Below are positions 46,497 through 55,279 of a DNA stretch of 64,000 bases, piece after piece. The notes beneath the pieces are model-generated. The model was given only the letters and a program-made list of their open reading frames with translations. It searched no databases and was not told where the DNA came from. The stretch's first letter is position 1. The number at the start of each line of letters is the position of its first letter. Made by a program: the position numbers and the translations under genes. Source of the DNA: Rhodobacter sp. Har01 (GTDB taxonomy: Bacteria; Pseudomonadota; Alphaproteobacteria; Rhodobacterales; Rhodobacteraceae); contig NZ_JAJCTD010000001.1 of NCBI RefSeq assembly GCF_020564565.1, positions 1,116,001 to 1,180,000 of the forward strand, in the 5' to 3' direction.

Positions 46497-48326
46497 CTAT
46501 ACGCCGAACGCGCCATTGATCTTCTTGAACAGCCGCTCGGCATTTGCCGCTGTGCCCTTCGGCAGGTCGCTGACCTTCTTCCAGCTGTCGAAGTCGCGGA
46601 GCATCTCAGTGAGAACGTCTTTCTTTTTCAGTTCTCGAGAGTGCTTCATCGTAAGCGCGGCTTCTACCCGCTTTGCAATCAGCGTGGTGCCGTCTTCAGG
46701 TAGATCGGCAAGCGTCAAAGCAACGCCGTAGGCACGGTTTGCGCAGTCGAGAAACCAGTCATCGGGAAACAGGTCTTCGATGGCGACATCGGTCTTTTTA
46801 ACACCGGACGCCTGACCGATCATTAGGACCCGGAACTCGTGACCCGTCTCGTCTGAGTATTCCTTTAGGTCCATCTTCTTGATCTTTTCGTGCGCCTGAT
46901 TTCCCGCTTCGTCCGTGTCGAGAAGCACACCAGCGTCCCACCGTTGACCGATGGCGAACGCGGCATACATCGGCGCCTTCGTGGAGGTCTCCGCTGGCCA
47001 CATATAAACTTGGTCCGAAAGACCTTCCTTGCCTTCCTTCGCCAGCAGACCAGACAGCTTGCTCAGGATAAGCGCATCGGTGCCTCCCTCTACGATCAGC
47101 ACCTTCCGGTTGCCGAGCATACCGGACAGGTCCGATGTGAGGCCGAGCGCACTTTCGATGACTGCCATGGGCGCGGATTGGCTGCTCACGACCCCATGCG
47201 TCACCTTGAGATGGTGCTCCTCGTCCGTTTCGATTATCCGCACACGCTCAGGATTGGCCTGATCGACCATCGAGGAGAGATGGGTAGTGTAGAGGATGCC
47301 ATTCATCTCGGAGAGGTGCTCAAACACCCCCAGCAGATCGCGCTGCCCGCTGTAGTGCAGGTGTATGCCAGGCTCCTCCAGCAGAAGAATGCAATTCTGG
47401 AAGTCACCCTCTGACGCATGGGTGAATTTCCAAGCAAAGGACACATACCAACGGAAGCCGGTGGACCGGCGGTTTAGTCGGACAGGAAAGCCAATCGCGT
47501 CATCGACCGTGAAGATGTTCAGCGTGGTCCCATCAACCGCGATGTCGAAGCTCACCTTTTTCTGCCGCCAAAGCTTGCGGAATTGCTTCGACAGGTATGC
47601 AGAGGCGGCGCGCGTATCGAATTGCCGCAGCGTCCGACCGTCCGATGTGCTGCCTTTCTCGACCACGTCGTCGATGTCGATCTCGGCGAGGTCGAGAACG
47701 ATAAGGATCGTCTGATCCGCAGAAGACAGCTTATGGCGGTTGTCGCGGCCCACTTTGTCCCATCGGGCCTTGAGTTGGTCTAGCTCCACCTGCGCACCGG
47801 AAAATTCGTAGTCTTGGATCAAGACAAACTTCGGCACGTTTTCCAGTGACCACTCTCTCACCTTTTCCGTCGAAAGATTGAGCTTCTCGTGCTCCAAAAT
47901 CTCGCCAGAACTGTCCGCGACGTAAAACGCGGAAGCATATCCATAACGATGTTGCGCAAAGAGTTGCGCTCCTTCCGGCACTGCAGCAACAACGACGCCT
48001 TCGCCTCCCTCGCCGTCGGCCCCGCCTTCAGGCGGCACTGTGGCGAACTCGAAGAGCTCGGTCGCCTCGTCGTCCTCGAAGGCGTAAAGCGCCCGACTAA
48101 CCACATTGCCCTTTGCGTTCTTTCGTCCTTTCCAGTCATCAACTGGCCAGTCCTCGTCGGGGTCATGGTCGGCGTCGTCGTAGGGATGCAGGCGGTGTAG
48201 CGCCTCGAAGAGATTACTTTTGCCGGCCTCGTTCTGCCCCACGAATGCGGTGACGCTGGTCGTTTCGATCCAGCCGCTGTCGATGACATTGCGATAATTG
48301 CTTATGCGAAATCTGCTGAGCTTCAT
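46497..48326 (-). CDS. OLD-family ATPase-TOPRIM nuclease
   Basis: 609 residues from ATG 48326, with GAGG upstream. The ABC-type ATPase half has Walker A GQNEAGKSN (30-38), a signature-like RRSTGF (287-291), Walker B ILLLEEPGIHLH with Glu317-Glu318, and an H-loop TTHLSS (His349). The C-terminal TOPRIM domain has VLIVEGGTDALI with Glu413 and VLLDTDEAG with Asp470-x-Asp472, then AIEDLFPDDWF, an OLD-type metal motif. All catalytic residues look intact. OLD proteins are phage-defence nucleases: alone (class 1), or with a UvrD-like helicase (Gabija). Here the partner is a CoiA-like protein instead, and no helicase is near. Confidence 0.88.
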   Translation of the reverse strand: MKLSRFRISNYRNVIDSGWIETTSVTAFVGQNEAGKSNLFEALHRLHPYDDADHDPDEDWPVDDWKGRKNAKGNVVSRALYAFEDDEATELFEFATVPPEGGADGEGGEGVVVAAVPEGAQLFAQHRYGYASAFYVADSSGEILEHEKLNLSTEKVREWSLENVPKFVLIQDYEFSGAQVELDQLKARWDKVGRDNRHKLSSADQTILIVLDLAEIDIDDVVEKGSTSDGRTLRQFDTRAASAYLSKQFRKLWRQKKVSFDIAVDGTTLNIFTVDDAIGFPVRLNRRSTGFRWYVSFAWKFTHASEGDFQNCILLLEEPGIHLHYSGQRDLLGVFEHLSEMNGILYTTHLSSMVDQANPERVRIIETDEEHHLKVTHGVVSSQSAPMAVIESALGLTSDLSGMLGNRKVLIVEGGTDALILSKLSGLLAKEGKEGLSDQVYMWPAETSTKAPMYAAFAIGQRWDAGVLLDTDEAGNQAHEKIKKMDLKEYSDETGHEFRVLMIGQASGVKKTDVAIEDLFPDDWFLDCANRAYGVALTLADLPEDGTTLIAKRVEAALTMKHSRELKKKDVLTEMLRDFDSWKKVSDLPKGTAANAERLFKKINGAFGV

Positions 48327-48340
48327 GGCCTGCCTCGGGA

Positions 48341-48919
48341 TTGAATACTTCCAATCTCATACACGGTTGGGCGCTGTTCCCCGGCGAGGTCGCTTATGTC
48401 TGGCACGGCGCCCTGCATGCCACGACGGTGGCCGAGAGCCTCAAGGCCAGCGGCTTCGACATCCGGGCGCAGATCGTCTGGGCCAAGGAACGCCTGGTGC
48501 TGGGCCGCGGCGACTTCCATTGGCAGCACGAGCCCTGCTGGTATGCGGTACGGGCCAAGGGAAAGAGCCACTGGTGCGGCGACCGCAAGCAGACCACGCT
48601 TTGGTCGATCCCGAGCCGCGACCAGGACGCCGCCACCGTGCACGGCACGCAGAAGCCGGTCGAATGCATGCGCCGGCCGATCCTCAACAACTCCGCCCCG
48701 GGCCAGGCGATCTATGAACCCTTCTCCGGATCGGGGACGTGTATCATCGCCGCCGAAGCCACGGGGCGGGTCTGCCTCGCGCTGGAACTGGACCCGGCCT
48801 ATGTCGATGTCGCGGTGGAACGCTGGCAGGCCTTCGCGGGCGGCGTGGCGGTGCTGGAGGGCGACGGCCGCAGCTTCGTCGAAGTCCGGGGCGAACGCCT
48901 GACGGAGGCGGCAGCATGA
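48341..48919 (+). pseudogene. Phage DNA methyltransferase, N-terminally truncated
   Basis: The frame is open from a TTG at 48341 for 192 codons, but similarity to phage-type adenine/cytosine-N methyltransferases begins only at WALFPGEVAYVWHGALH, codon TGG 48368. The remaining part has the substrate region and the SAM-binding motif YEPFSGSGTCIIAAEATGR. In this class the catalytic DPPY motif lies earlier and is missing, so the product should be inactive. The break abuts the start of the OLD-family gene on the other strand. Its stop overlaps the next gene by 4 bp. Confidence 0.8.
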
Positions 48920-49356
48920 CGGGCCGGCCTGCAGTCATTCTCACCGATGCCCAGCGGACGGAGGTGGAGACCCTCGCCGCGGTCCTCAACGCCGAGCAGA
49001 TCGCCGACTACCTCGGGATCGGCCGGACCACCTTCTTTGCCCTCTTGGGGCGCGACGCGGACCTTTCCGAACGCTACAAGAGGGGCAAGGCGCGGGCAGT
49101 CGGCGCGGTGGCGCAAAGCCTCGTCACCAAGGCGCGGTCGGGCAATGTCACCGCGATGATCTTCTACCTCAAGACCCAGGGCGGCTGGCGCGAGGCGATC
49201 GAGGTGGACAGCCGCACCGCAATGGTCGACGTGACGCCACCGGTCGATGCTCTCGCGCTGCTGACCAGCCGCCTCGACAAAATCGCGGCGCGGATTGCGG
49301 CTGCCCGGCCGACCGGGCCCGGGACGGCCCTTCCGGAAGATGGAGGGTCGCGATGA
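48916..49356 (+). CDS. Phage-type helix-turn-helix protein
   Basis: 146 residues from ATG 48916, overlapping the methyltransferase remnant. LNAEQIADYLGIGRTTFFALLGRD is a clear helix-turn-helix near residue 30, followed by a helical core (RYKRGKARAVGAVAQSLVTKA; MIFYLKTQGGW) common in small DNA-binding phage proteins near terminase genes. It may act in DNA recognition for packaging or regulation. It overlaps the next gene by 4 bp in a compact phage-like cluster. Confidence 0.65.
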   Translation: MTGRPAVILTDAQRTEVETLAAVLNAEQIADYLGIGRTTFFALLGRDADLSERYKRGKARAVGAVAQSLVTKARSGNVTAMIFYLKTQGGWREAIEVDSRTAMVDVTPPVDALALLTSRLDKIAARIAAARPTGPGTALPEDGGSR

Positions 49357-49586
49357 GCGGGCGGTCGTCGCAAAGCCGATCGGCTTCGGCCCTGGAGGCC
49401 GCGACGAACACGGCCGTGGGGTTCCTGCTGTCGCTGATGCTGCAGCAGGCGCTGTTCCCCGCCCTGGGCCATGACCTCACCCTTCGGGACAACCTCCTGG
49501 TGGCCACCGCCTTCACCACGCTGTCGCTCCTGCGCGGCTATGGCGTGCGCCGGCTCTTCAACGCTCTGCGAGAGGACCTCGGATGA
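49353..49586 (+). CDS. DUF7220-like small membrane phage protein
   Basis: 77 residues with two membrane segments (ATNTAVGFLLSLMLQQALFPALG and a weaker one near NLLVATAFTTLSLL) and the ending RGYGVRRLFNAL. This layout is typical of a small phage/prophage protein family often found between DNA-modification and terminase genes. The function is unknown. Start and stop overlap both neighbours by 4 bp. Confidence 0.65.
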   Translation: MSGRSSQSRSASALEAATNTAVGFLLSLMLQQALFPALGHDLTLRDNLLVATAFTTLSLLRGYGVRRLFNALREDLG

Positions 49587-50185
49587 GCGGCCCGCCCCGC
49601 AAGCCCACCGCCTGGCGCCGGGCCGAGGGCAACCGCGGCAAGCGGGCCTGGAACCATGCCGAACCCGTGCCGCCCGAGGGCGTGCCGGAGTGTCCCGCCC
49701 ATCTCGGCGAGGAAGCCCGGGCGGAATGGCATCGCCTGGTCGAGACTCTTGTCCGAATGCGAGTGATCACCACCATCGATCGCGCCGTCCTTGCCGCCTA
49801 TTGCCAGGCCTATGGCCGCTGGGTCGAGGCGGAAGAGAAGCTGACGGAGACCCCGCTGCTGATCCGGACGCCCTCGGGCTATGTGCAGCAGTCGCCGTGG
49901 CTTACCGTGGCGAACCGGCAGATGGAACTGATGGGCCGCTACATGGCCGAGATCGGTCTGACCCCGGCCTCGCGGTCGCGGATCGCGGCCTATGCCGAGG
50001 CGGCGGTGGAGGACAACCGGGTCGACAAGATCGAGTTCGTGATCGTCTACCAGGACAAGGATGGCAATCGCGTCGAACGGAAACCTGCGGGACCGCCGGC
50101 CATCGCGACGGACCCGCCATCCTCCGAACCGGAGCGGACCGACGGCCCGGTTCTCCGAATTGACGAGGCCGACACCCGCCCCTGA
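49583..50185 (+). CDS. P27-family phage terminase small subunit, with unusual C-terminus
   Basis: 200 residues. Residues 1-130 match the P27 family: RRAEGNRGKRAWN near 12, FxxE-like HLGEEARAEWHRLVETL near 40, and ANRQMELMGRYMAEIGLTPASRSRI near 110. The small terminase recognises phage DNA for packaging. Beyond about residue 132 the sequence (KIEFVIVYQDKDGNRVERKP, then a Pro-rich tail) is not what I expect for the family and may come from another phage gene. No large terminase follows, so the module is a remnant. Confidence 0.75.
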   Translation: MSGPPRKPTAWRRAEGNRGKRAWNHAEPVPPEGVPECPAHLGEEARAEWHRLVETLVRMRVITTIDRAVLAAYCQAYGRWVEAEEKLTETPLLIRTPSGYVQQSPWLTVANRQMELMGRYMAEIGLTPASRSRIAAYAEAAVEDNRVDKIEFVIVYQDKDGNRVERKPAGPPAIATDPPSSEPERTDGPVLRIDEADTRP

Positions 50186-50322
50186 ACGTCAAGATACTGT
50201 CTCTACGGTCCTTTTGATCGGCCGCTCGGCGCCAGGGTCCTGAAACGGAGGCACGGCACTGCATGGGAAACCCCAGGCTCTGGAAAACAGCGCGACATAG
50301 CAATCAATAAGGAGTATCTTTG

Positions 50323-50721
50323 ATGCATATTTCTATCGCCAGTCTTGCCGGTATTGTACCCGGGCACTCAGGAACGATGATGGAAGATCACATGGCAGCT
50401 GGGAATCATGCCCGAGTGGTCGCGGCGATCAAGGAACTTGCGGACTATGCGCATGAGCATGGACTGGGAGCCGTCCACCAATCCTTGTTTCACGCCTTGG
50501 GCGCAGTGCAGGCCTTCAGCCACGATGAGAATTCCGAGTGGGATCATGAGGAAGAAGCGACTTGGTTTTCTTCGGTGCTGGACATGCTGATTGCGTTCTG
50601 TCGTCGGCACGGATGGGAAGAAGTCCTCGATCATCTTCTTGAAGCCAGGATGGCCTGGGACGAACGAGAAGATGACCAACCAGTCGGGAACATCATCGCG
50701 TTCCGGAAAGGCAAGAGCTAG
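50323..50721 (+). CDS. Hypothetical protein of the island
   Basis: 132 residues from ATG 50323, with AAGGAG eight bases upstream; a TTG just before is also in frame. The protein is helical and acidic, with many His, Glu and Trp residues (HDENSEWDHEEEATWFSSVLDM). No signal peptide or known motif was recognised. The lower G+C and position between the terminase remnant and a recombinase suggest acquired DNA. Confidence 0.6.
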   Translation: MHISIASLAGIVPGHSGTMMEDHMAAGNHARVVAAIKELADYAHEHGLGAVHQSLFHALGAVQAFSHDENSEWDHEEEATWFSSVLDMLIAFCRRHGWEEVLDHLLEARMAWDEREDDQPVGNIIAFRKGKS

Positions 50722-50902
50722 CACCGACCGGGCCCTTTGCCGACCAGAGACGAAGCAGCGGGGCTCACAGTGTCTCAGCGCCGCGGGACCGTGCCGCCTG
50801 TGGGAAGAGCAAGCGTTATCAGTATCTTGCACTACACTCTGCGGCAGGTTGGAGTACTCTCCTGCGCAACGAACGTCAGGCAGGTGTGTACAGGGGGCGG
50901 GA

Positions 50903-51610
50903 ATGGCGGCATTGCAGCGGCTGGTGGCCTACGAGCGGGTCTCGACAGCGCGGCAGGGACAGTCAGGGCTCGGGCTGGAGGCGCAGCGCAAGGTGATCGA
51001 GGACTTCGCGGCCTCCCGCGGCGCCGAGGTCCTGGCGCGGTTCACCGAGGTCGAGAGCGGGCGGAAGGCGGACCGGCCGGAACTCGCGAAGGCCCTGCAT
51101 CTGGCCAAGGTCACTGGCTCCACCCTGGTCATCGCCAAGCTGGACCGGCTCAGCCGCAATGCCGCATTCCTTCTCGCCCTGCGCGACAGCGGGGTGCGGT
51201 TCATCGCGGTGGACATGCCGGAGGCCAATGACCTCACCGTCGGGATCATGGCCCTGGTGGCCCAGGCCGAGCGCGAGGCGATCTCGCGACGGACGAAGGA
51301 AGCCCTCGCGGTTGCCAAGGCGCGTGGGGTGAAGCTCGGCAACCCCAACGGGGCCGCAGCCCTGAAACGGGCTGGCAAGGGCGGCATGGCCCTGCGGGCG
51401 GCCGTGTCGGCCAATGCTGCGGCCTTCGCGGAGGACCTTGCGCCAGTCCTCGCGGACATTCAGGCCGCGGGGCACACCTCGCTACGAGCGATCGCGGCGG
51501 AACTGACGGCGCGGGGGATCAGGACGCGGCGGGGTGGGACATGGGGGGTGGGCAATGTCCGCGGGCTGGTGGGGCGGAACTCAACATGGGCCAACATGCC
51601 TCGTCCATAA
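50903..51610 (+). CDS. Serine recombinase (resolvase/invertase family)
   Basis: 235 residues from ATG 50903. The catalytic domain begins LVAYERVSTARQGQSGLGLEAQ with the nucleophilic Ser14, then LVIAKLDRLSRNAAFLLALRDSGV and MALVAQAEREAISRRTKEAL, all typical of small serine recombinases. The C-terminus has a resolvase-type helix-turn-helix (SLRAIAAELTARGIRTRRG). The final 15 residues look altered compared with relatives, perhaps by a late frameshift. It could move or resolve the island. A relic of a second copy lies at 55080. Confidence 0.88.
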   Translation: MAALQRLVAYERVSTARQGQSGLGLEAQRKVIEDFAASRGAEVLARFTEVESGRKADRPELAKALHLAKVTGSTLVIAKLDRLSRNAAFLLALRDSGVRFIAVDMPEANDLTVGIMALVAQAEREAISRRTKEALAVAKARGVKLGNPNGAAALKRAGKGGMALRAAVSANAAAFAEDLAPVLADIQAAGHTSLRAIAAELTARGIRTRRGGTWGVGNVRGLVGRNSTWANMPRP

Positions 51611-51957
51611 CGATCTGCACTTCAGTTCTCTGTCGACATGCACGCCAATTATTCGGCCAGTTCCGACACTGTGCGCTCGCTCTTCACGGCCTACAGCGAA
51701 ACGCGGGTCAACAACACCCGTCATGATTTCCGAGTCGCTTTGCTCGAGAACTCCGCCTACTTGGCCACCAGCAGGCGTAAGGCCGTAGCTTCCGGCACTG
51801 CACGATCTTTCGGGGAAGCACAAGGATCCATGGCCATGTCTGCGCAACATCCGTTCGATTGCGCTCCCTCGAACCAAGCCATCGACGGTCGCTTACGTGT
51901 GGTGCAATCGAAATCGATCAGCAGGAGCAGGGAAACCGTTCCGGGTTCGCGACTGTT
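51611..51957. other. Gap between recombinase and PAS-GGDEF-EAL gene
   Basis: About 350 bp with no convincing gene. A leftward frame at 51581-51877 is open but has no clear start signal, composition or motif. The base composition (nearer 55% G+C) is island-like. Confidence 0.4.
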
Positions 51958-54672
51958 TCAGCGGCCTACTAGGAATCTTTCGACAAACGCCTTGGGGTCG
52001 ATTCCCTTTCCGAAATAGTATCCTTGCCCGATTGTACAGCCGTGCGCTGTCAGCCAGTCCATCTGTTCCTTGGTTTCAATGCCCTCGGCGACCGTCCGCA
52101 GGTCAAGAGCATCGGCCATGGCGAGAATGGCCCGCACGATTGGGTCAGATGCCCCGTCAGAAAGCCCTAGCCGCATGACGAAGCTCCGGTCAATCTTCAG
52201 CTCCTTCAGACGCAGTTGTTGTAGGTTCGATAGCGAGGAGTAACCGGTTCCGAAATCGTCGGCCGAAAGCTCGAAGTCGTGCGCCAGCAGTAGATCAACG
52301 TTTTCGCGAACCGCTGTGGACATGTCCATGATCGCCCCTTCAGTCAACTCGAACAGGATGTCGGAATTGGTCAGACCGGCTTGGGAAATAGAGGCCAACA
52401 GAGTGGGCCCAAAGCCAGCCAGCCGAAGGCTTTCGGGCGACAGATTCACTGAGATCCGGAGGGACATCGAACTGCGGCGCAGGCCAGCGACGAACTTTCC
52501 GATGAGGCCCACCATCAGCAGGTCGATGTGGCGTACCAGGCCGGTCTTCTCGGCCACCGGCATGAATTCGGCCGGGCCGATCCCTAGAAGCTCCGGATTC
52601 AAACAGCGGATCAGTGCTTCTGCTCCGAAGACCTTGGTCGGGTCTGAAAGGTAGACCTTCGGCTGAAGGACCAATGCAAATTGGCGTTCGCGCAGTGCGT
52701 GCTGCAACGACTGAACCACCTTTGCTTCGCGCGCCAGCCGTTCGCGGATCTTGCTCGAAAACTGGACGTACTGATTGCGGCCCGAAGTCTTGGCTTCGTA
52801 CATCGCAATGTCCGCATTCAGCCAAGTCTCTTCAGACGTCGAAGCGTCGATAGGGTAGATACTTATCCCAATGCTGGCTGTAAGATAGATACTGTTCCCT
52901 TCAAGTTCAAAGGGTCCGTCAAATGCCGCAGACAGCTCCCGCATCAGGTTGGGTACGCTTGCTTCGGTATCAATTGAGTACAGAAGTGTGAACTCATCGC
53001 CGGCCACTCGCGCCAAGACGTCCGCTCCACCGCGAAGGAGATCCAGACGCCCGGCCACCCTGCAGATAAGGCGATCTCCAAACTGGTGGCCGAAGCGGTC
53101 ATTCACCAGCTTGCTGTTGTCGATGTCGATGAAGACCTGCATTAGCAACGTCCCGTCGTGATCAGCGCGACGTATGGCGTGCTCGAGGTAATCTTCAAAT
53201 AGCTCCCGGTTTGGAAGCCCGGTCATATAGTCGTGAAGCGCCGCATATTGGGCTTCTTCGGCACCCTTGGCGATCTTCTGTTCGTCGTTGAGGCGTTCGG
53301 TGATATCAGTTACCGAGCAGACGACGTGAACAACCCCCTTCTTGTCTGCAGTGGGCGCAGCGTTGACCGATATCACACGCTCCGACCCGTTTGGATGCCG
53401 GAATCTCAGTCGAATATCGCGAACGACTGAACCGGTCCGGATCACTTGCGAGAACGGGAAGTCTGCCTCTGCCAGATCAGAGCCATCGATCGCTACTGCG
53501 TTCCAGTCCGGATCGTCATGCATGCGGCCGATCATCTGCGCGGCGCTTGCGCCCAAAATGCTTTCGGCTTCGCGGTTGGCAAAAATTACCTCGCCCCGTT
53601 CGTTCAGGGCCAGTATGCCAGAAATACTTGTTTCTGTCAGGCGCAGAAGGAAGTCTCGCTCCGCGAGCAGTTCGTCTTCCAGTGCCTTACGACGCGCAAT
53701 GTCGACATGAACGCCCACCATTACCATTGCCGCGCCTGTGTCGGAGATTTCCACTGCACGCCCGCGCGACAGGATCCAGACCCAGCGCCCGTCCTTGTGA
53801 CGCATGCGAAATTCGTCCACAAAGAAGTATTGCTCGGCCAGGAGCCGTTGGGCATGGATGGCCTCGACGCGGGCGATGTCTTCGGGATGCACCAGTGACC
53901 GCCACAATGAAACGGTGACCGGCTCCAGTTCCTCGCGTTTGTATCCGATCAGTTCGGCCCAGCGATCATTGATTTCGTTCAATCCGGTTCGCAGATCGAG
54001 GCGCCAAGTTCCGAGTTCGCCACCGGCGATGACTTCCGAAAGGCTTCGGGCGGTTTCCTGAAGATCGCTGACGTCGAAGGCCACGCCCGACAGCGCTCCC
54101 GTCGGGCTTCGCGCAACGCTGGAGACATCAGGAACGATCTTCACCCAACGGTACGTCCCACCTGCAACTTTAACGCGACAAATCAAGTCGAGAATGGATG
54201 CATCTCTGAGGGCTACTTGCGCCAGCCGACCGTCGAACTCGGCTAGGTCATCAGGATGCACTCGGTTCCTGAGGTCTGAACTGGAAGATGGGCGGTCGAC
54301 CTCGAGCCCCAAGGATTCCGCCAATCCACCCACAATGGTAACCTCTACCTCCCCGTCCTCCTTCGGCTGCGCCGACCATACAGCACCTCCCGCGGCAGTT
54401 AGCGCCATACGGAGCCGATCCTCGGCAAGCAAGACCGCAGAGAAGGTCCGGCTGAGTCGCGTCCAGATTGAACTGAGAACAATCCAAAGAACGATGGACG
54501 TTAGCGCGATGAAGGCCCAACCCTTGTACGTCTGCAAGAGCTGGTAGTCGTGGTAGTCCCCGGCCAGAGTGGTCAACAGTCTGTCGCTGAGGAGGATATA
54601 CGCCGTTCCCACCAGCGCGTATGAGCCCGCCACGCGCAGCGCCATCAGCTTTGGAGACTGTCTGGCCTTCAT
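51958..54672 (-). CDS. Membrane PAS-GGDEF-EAL protein (cyclic-di-GMP enzyme)
   Basis: 904 residues. Two membrane helices lie at about 14-30 and 50-72. PAS-type regions span about 85-205, 210-330 (HPEDIARVEAIHAQRL) and 340-462 (ILALNERGEVIFANREAESILG). The GGDEF domain starts near 470 (LHDYMTGLPNRE) and has AGDEF at 557-561 in place of GGDEF. The EAL domain has AEALIR (685-689), ELTEGAIMD and DDFGTGYSS (805-813), then LKIDRSFV and VAEGIET, so phosphodiesterase residues look intact. The AGDEF variant can be active in some proteins. It makes or breaks cyclic-di-GMP in response to signals. G+C is island-like. Confidence 0.92.
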   Translation of the reverse strand: MKARQSPKLMALRVAGSYALVGTAYILLSDRLLTTLAGDYHDYQLLQTYKGWAFIALTSIVLWIVLSSIWTRLSRTFSAVLLAEDRLRMALTAAGGAVWSAQPKEDGEVEVTIVGGLAESLGLEVDRPSSSSDLRNRVHPDDLAEFDGRLAQVALRDASILDLICRVKVAGGTYRWVKIVPDVSSVARSPTGALSGVAFDVSDLQETARSLSEVIAGGELGTWRLDLRTGLNEINDRWAELIGYKREELEPVTVSLWRSLVHPEDIARVEAIHAQRLLAEQYFFVDEFRMRHKDGRWVWILSRGRAVEISDTGAAMVMVGVHVDIARRKALEDELLAERDFLLRLTETSISGILALNERGEVIFANREAESILGASAAQMIGRMHDDPDWNAVAIDGSDLAEADFPFSQVIRTGSVVRDIRLRFRHPNGSERVISVNAAPTADKKGVVHVVCSVTDITERLNDEQKIAKGAEEAQYAALHDYMTGLPNRELFEDYLEHAIRRADHDGTLLMQVFIDIDNSKLVNDRFGHQFGDRLICRVAGRLDLLRGGADVLARVAGDEFTLLYSIDTEASVPNLMRELSAAFDGPFELEGNSIYLTASIGISIYPIDASTSEETWLNADIAMYEAKTSGRNQYVQFSSKIRERLAREAKVVQSLQHALRERQFALVLQPKVYLSDPTKVFGAEALIRCLNPELLGIGPAEFMPVAEKTGLVRHIDLLMVGLIGKFVAGLRRSSMSLRISVNLSPESLRLAGFGPTLLASISQAGLTNSDILFELTEGAIMDMSTAVRENVDLLLAHDFELSADDFGTGYSSLSNLQQLRLKELKIDRSFVMRLGLSDGASDPIVRAILAMADALDLRTVAEGIETKEQMDWLTAHGCTIGQGYYFGKGIDPKAFVERFLVGR

Positions 54673-54740
54673 GGTTTTTCACGCTAGCACATAATGTAGG
54701 CGAGCCATCGTCAGAAAACTGAGGATTCTGGTCATCTTTT

Positions 54741-54977
54741 GGCGAGAAGACCCTGGAGATACGGGCGGCCGAGCTCACGGGCAGTGACCTGGGCGATGCA
54801 ACCATGCTGTCTGAATCGCTTGCCTGGATTCAACCCGGTCGGGAGATCGCCGCGGTCAGGGGCAACGGCGCCTTCGACAAACGCATGTGCCAGGGCGTTA
54901 TCGCCGCCCGTGGCGCTGTCGCGATCTTGCCGCACTGCAAGGACGTTGACCTCCAGTCGATCGTCCCTCTTACTTAA
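54741..54977 (+). pseudogene. IS5-family transposase fragment (central part)
   Basis: Open for 78 codons to TAA 54975. The reading LEIRAAELTGSDLGDATML and IAAVRGNGAFDKRMCQGVIA matches the central part of IS5-type transposases (compare V-T-x-D-G-A-Y-D-T-R). There is no start and both ends are missing. It begins about 70 bp before the PAS-GGDEF-EAL start, reading away from it. Confidence 0.7.
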
Positions 54978-55079
54978 CGAGCGTCCTTGGAGTTGCTGGT
55001 GGTCGGTTTCCGGTTGGGCAAGTGCGGCAGCTCTCGCCGAAGGCGTCGCGCACGTCCTGCCAACACATTTACTGCCAGA

Positions 55080-55166
55080 CATACCTCGCTCCGCGCCAGC
55101 TCGGCGGAACTCACGGCCCGCGGGATCAGGACCCGACTGGACGGACGGTGGCTGGTGTCGAATGCA
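55080..55166 (+). pseudogene. Relic of a second serine recombinase (C-terminal end)
   Basis: This reading gives HTSLRASSAELTARGIRTR, almost the same as HTSLRAIAAELTARGIRTR in the intact recombinase at 50903-51610. It is followed by LDGRWLVSNA where the intact gene has a related but different ending. No catalytic domain is left. Confidence 0.75.
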
Positions 55167-55279
55167 AGAACGCCGATGCGGAAAGACCTGTTGCTGTCCA
55201 GATGAACAACTGAACCTGTCGAAATGGACAAGTATACGATCGCCGCGCCTTCTGGCATAAGAAATCCAATATATGTCAA

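Noticed and set aside
46497..48326. Calling the OLD gene a Gabija GajA
   Set aside because: Gabija requires a UvrD-like GajB next to it; the neighbour is CoiA-like and no helicase is near.
51581..51877. Leftward 98-codon frame after the recombinase
   Set aside because: No ribosome site, overlaps the recombinase end, and no motif recognised.
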